Assembly (NCBI GenBank): GCA_030378125.1
Contig: JAUCGN010000087.1
Location: 1 to 7,125, forward strand
Direction: 5' to 3'
Source: Thiotrichales bacterium HSG1
GTDB taxonomy: Bacteria > Pseudomonadota > Gammaproteobacteria > Beggiatoales > Beggiatoaceae
DNA length: 7,125 nucleotides
Positions within the stretch are counted from its first letter, which is position 1; each line of letters begins with the position of its first letter. The notes under the pieces are model-generated. The model made no database searches and had not been told where the DNA came from. It saw only the letters and a list, made by a program, of their open reading frames with translations. The translations under genes were made by a program, and so were the position numbers. Below, piece after piece: positions 6,625 through 7,125 of the stretch.

Positions 6625-6657
6625 ATCCTTTTTGTTGTTAAGTCGCTATATATTATA
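6625..6657 (-). promoter_or_regulatory. -10 box and Shine-Dalgarno for the small membrane protein
   Basis: On the minus strand a perfect TATAAT (6657-6652) lies 34 bases before the ATG, and AAGGAT (6630-6625) sits 7 bases before it. This is the clearest ribosome-binding site in the window. No convincing -35 hexamer is visible at 16-18 bases. Confidence 0.5.
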
Positions 6658-6849
6658 CTATACTTTCTATTGAATATTTTCTAACTGCTATAAATTCAAA
6701 AATAAAATACTCCTATTTCGTCTGTTCATCCATCAGTAGAACAAATTTAAACTTGAAATATACCAAATTTATCAATTTTAACTATTTAGCTTGACAAGCA
6801 ACAGAGTATCTACATTTGACCTGTGTATAACGATGATACATCTCGTTGG

Positions 6850-6887
6850 GAATACCCACCAAACCGCTCTGCGGTATTCATTTTGGT
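6850..6887. repeat. GC-rich nested hairpin with alternative pairings
   Basis: ACCAAA (6858-6863) pairs with TTTGGT (6882-6887), and inside it CCGC (6864-6867) pairs with GCGG (6871-6874) around a TCT loop, with a 7-base bulge on the 3' side. A competing perfect 7-bp pairing joins GAATACC (6850-6856) with GGTATTC (6873-6879). It stands out in otherwise AT-rich sequence, about 170-205 bases upstream of the transposase start. It could be a repeat element, part of an insertion-sequence end, or a regulatory structure. Confidence 0.5.
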
Positions 6888-7055
6888 TTAATTCATGCAA
6901 GTATTGTGAGTGTTCTTCCTAACTTATTTATAACTTTAACAATTAGTTATTTATTATATTGTACAAAGGAAAAATGTATTAAACTTATCCAAATAGATTA
7001 TATAGTAACATTCTTACAAAACCACATCATAAAAACAAATTATAGGTAAAAACAT

Positions 7056-7125
7056 ATGAGTTATAGTGTAGATTTCAGAAAACGTGCAATAGATTTTGTT
7101 ATTGAAGAAAAAAATAGTATGAGAA
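7056..7125 (+). CDS. IS630-family transposase, N-terminal fragment cut by the window edge
   Basis: Only the first 23 codons are visible: MSYSVDFRKRAIDFVIEEKNSMR. This matches the opening of many IS630-type transposases and their first-frame proteins, where MSYS-x-DFR-x(2)-A/V begins the N-terminal helix-turn-helix that recognises the element's ends. An AGGT at 7044-7047, 8 bases before the ATG, is a reasonable ribosome-binding site. The catalytic DDE domain and right terminal repeat would lie beyond the window, so intactness cannot be judged. IS630 elements insert at TA dinucleotides, which are abundant here. Confidence 0.75.
   Translation, partial: MSYSVDFRKRAIDFVIEEKNSMR

Larger units (their letters stand above)
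6618..7055. other. 438-bp intergenic region between the membrane protein and a transposase
   Basis: AT-rich and without a convincing gene. Its left end carries the leader of the minus-strand membrane protein. The middle contains a GC-richer hairpin at about 6850-6887. The right end should include the left terminus of the insertion sequence that begins at 7056, but without the opposite end the terminal repeat cannot be identified. A TTG-started frame over 6846-7049 has no protein-like features. Confidence 0.6.

Noticed and set aside
6971..7010. Possible promoter boxes (TTAAAC / TATAGT) ahead of the transposase.
   Set aside because: The -35 matches consensus at only 3/6; indistinguishable from background in AT-rich DNA.
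6846..7049. TTG-started 67-residue frame on the plus strand.
   Set aside because: No Shine-Dalgarno, no recognisable motif, covers the hairpin and the presumed insertion-sequence end; composition does not look like protein.

Overview
The window is AT-rich bacterial DNA, about 30% GC by eye. The complete nadC, a GEMAL...PRSATA cyclic-nucleotide-binding protein and a diderm-type lipoprotein suggest a proteobacterium, perhaps gammaproteobacterial. That assignment is an inference, and no rRNA or tRNA is present to test it. Genes are densely packed and most starts lack a strong Shine-Dalgarno sequence.

Layout. (1) Positions 1-2604 are a plus-strand accessory/defence-like cassette of four tightly spaced genes: a 5'-truncated DUF4209/HEPN-like protein, a small antitoxin, a RelE/ParE-family toxin, and a single-chain DNA methyltransferase fused to a PD-(D/E)xK nuclease domain and a PKD-like C-terminal domain. 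The first 76 bases are an exact inverted copy of bases 415-490, so the left edge is either a fold-back artefact or a real inversion breakpoint that removed the start of the first gene. (2) Positions 2605-2954 are non-coding, with one plausible promoter. (3) Positions 2955-4802 encode a 615-residue lipoprotein that joins a glycine-betaine/choline-type (OpuAC/OsmF) binding domain to a TAXI-type TRAP binding domain and ends in a transmembrane helix. No permease is nearby. (4) Positions 4860-6064 are a convergent minus-strand pair, nadC followed by a stand-alone cyclic-nucleotide-binding protein, overlapping as TAATG. (5) Positions 6180-6617 (minus) hold a small membrane-anchored protein whose frame continues 50 codons past an in-frame TGA. 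It has a clear -10 box and Shine-Dalgarno sequence. (6) Positions 6618-7055 are non-coding apart from a GC-rich hairpin. (7) From 7056 the N-terminus of an IS630-like transposase runs off the right edge.

The first four genes look like one transcription unit combining an HEPN-type RNase candidate, an RNA-targeting toxin-antitoxin pair and a restriction-modification fusion, which is a compact anti-invader arrangement. The other genes are metabolic (NAD synthesis), regulatory (cNMP sensor) or solute-sensing and have no evident functional link to it.
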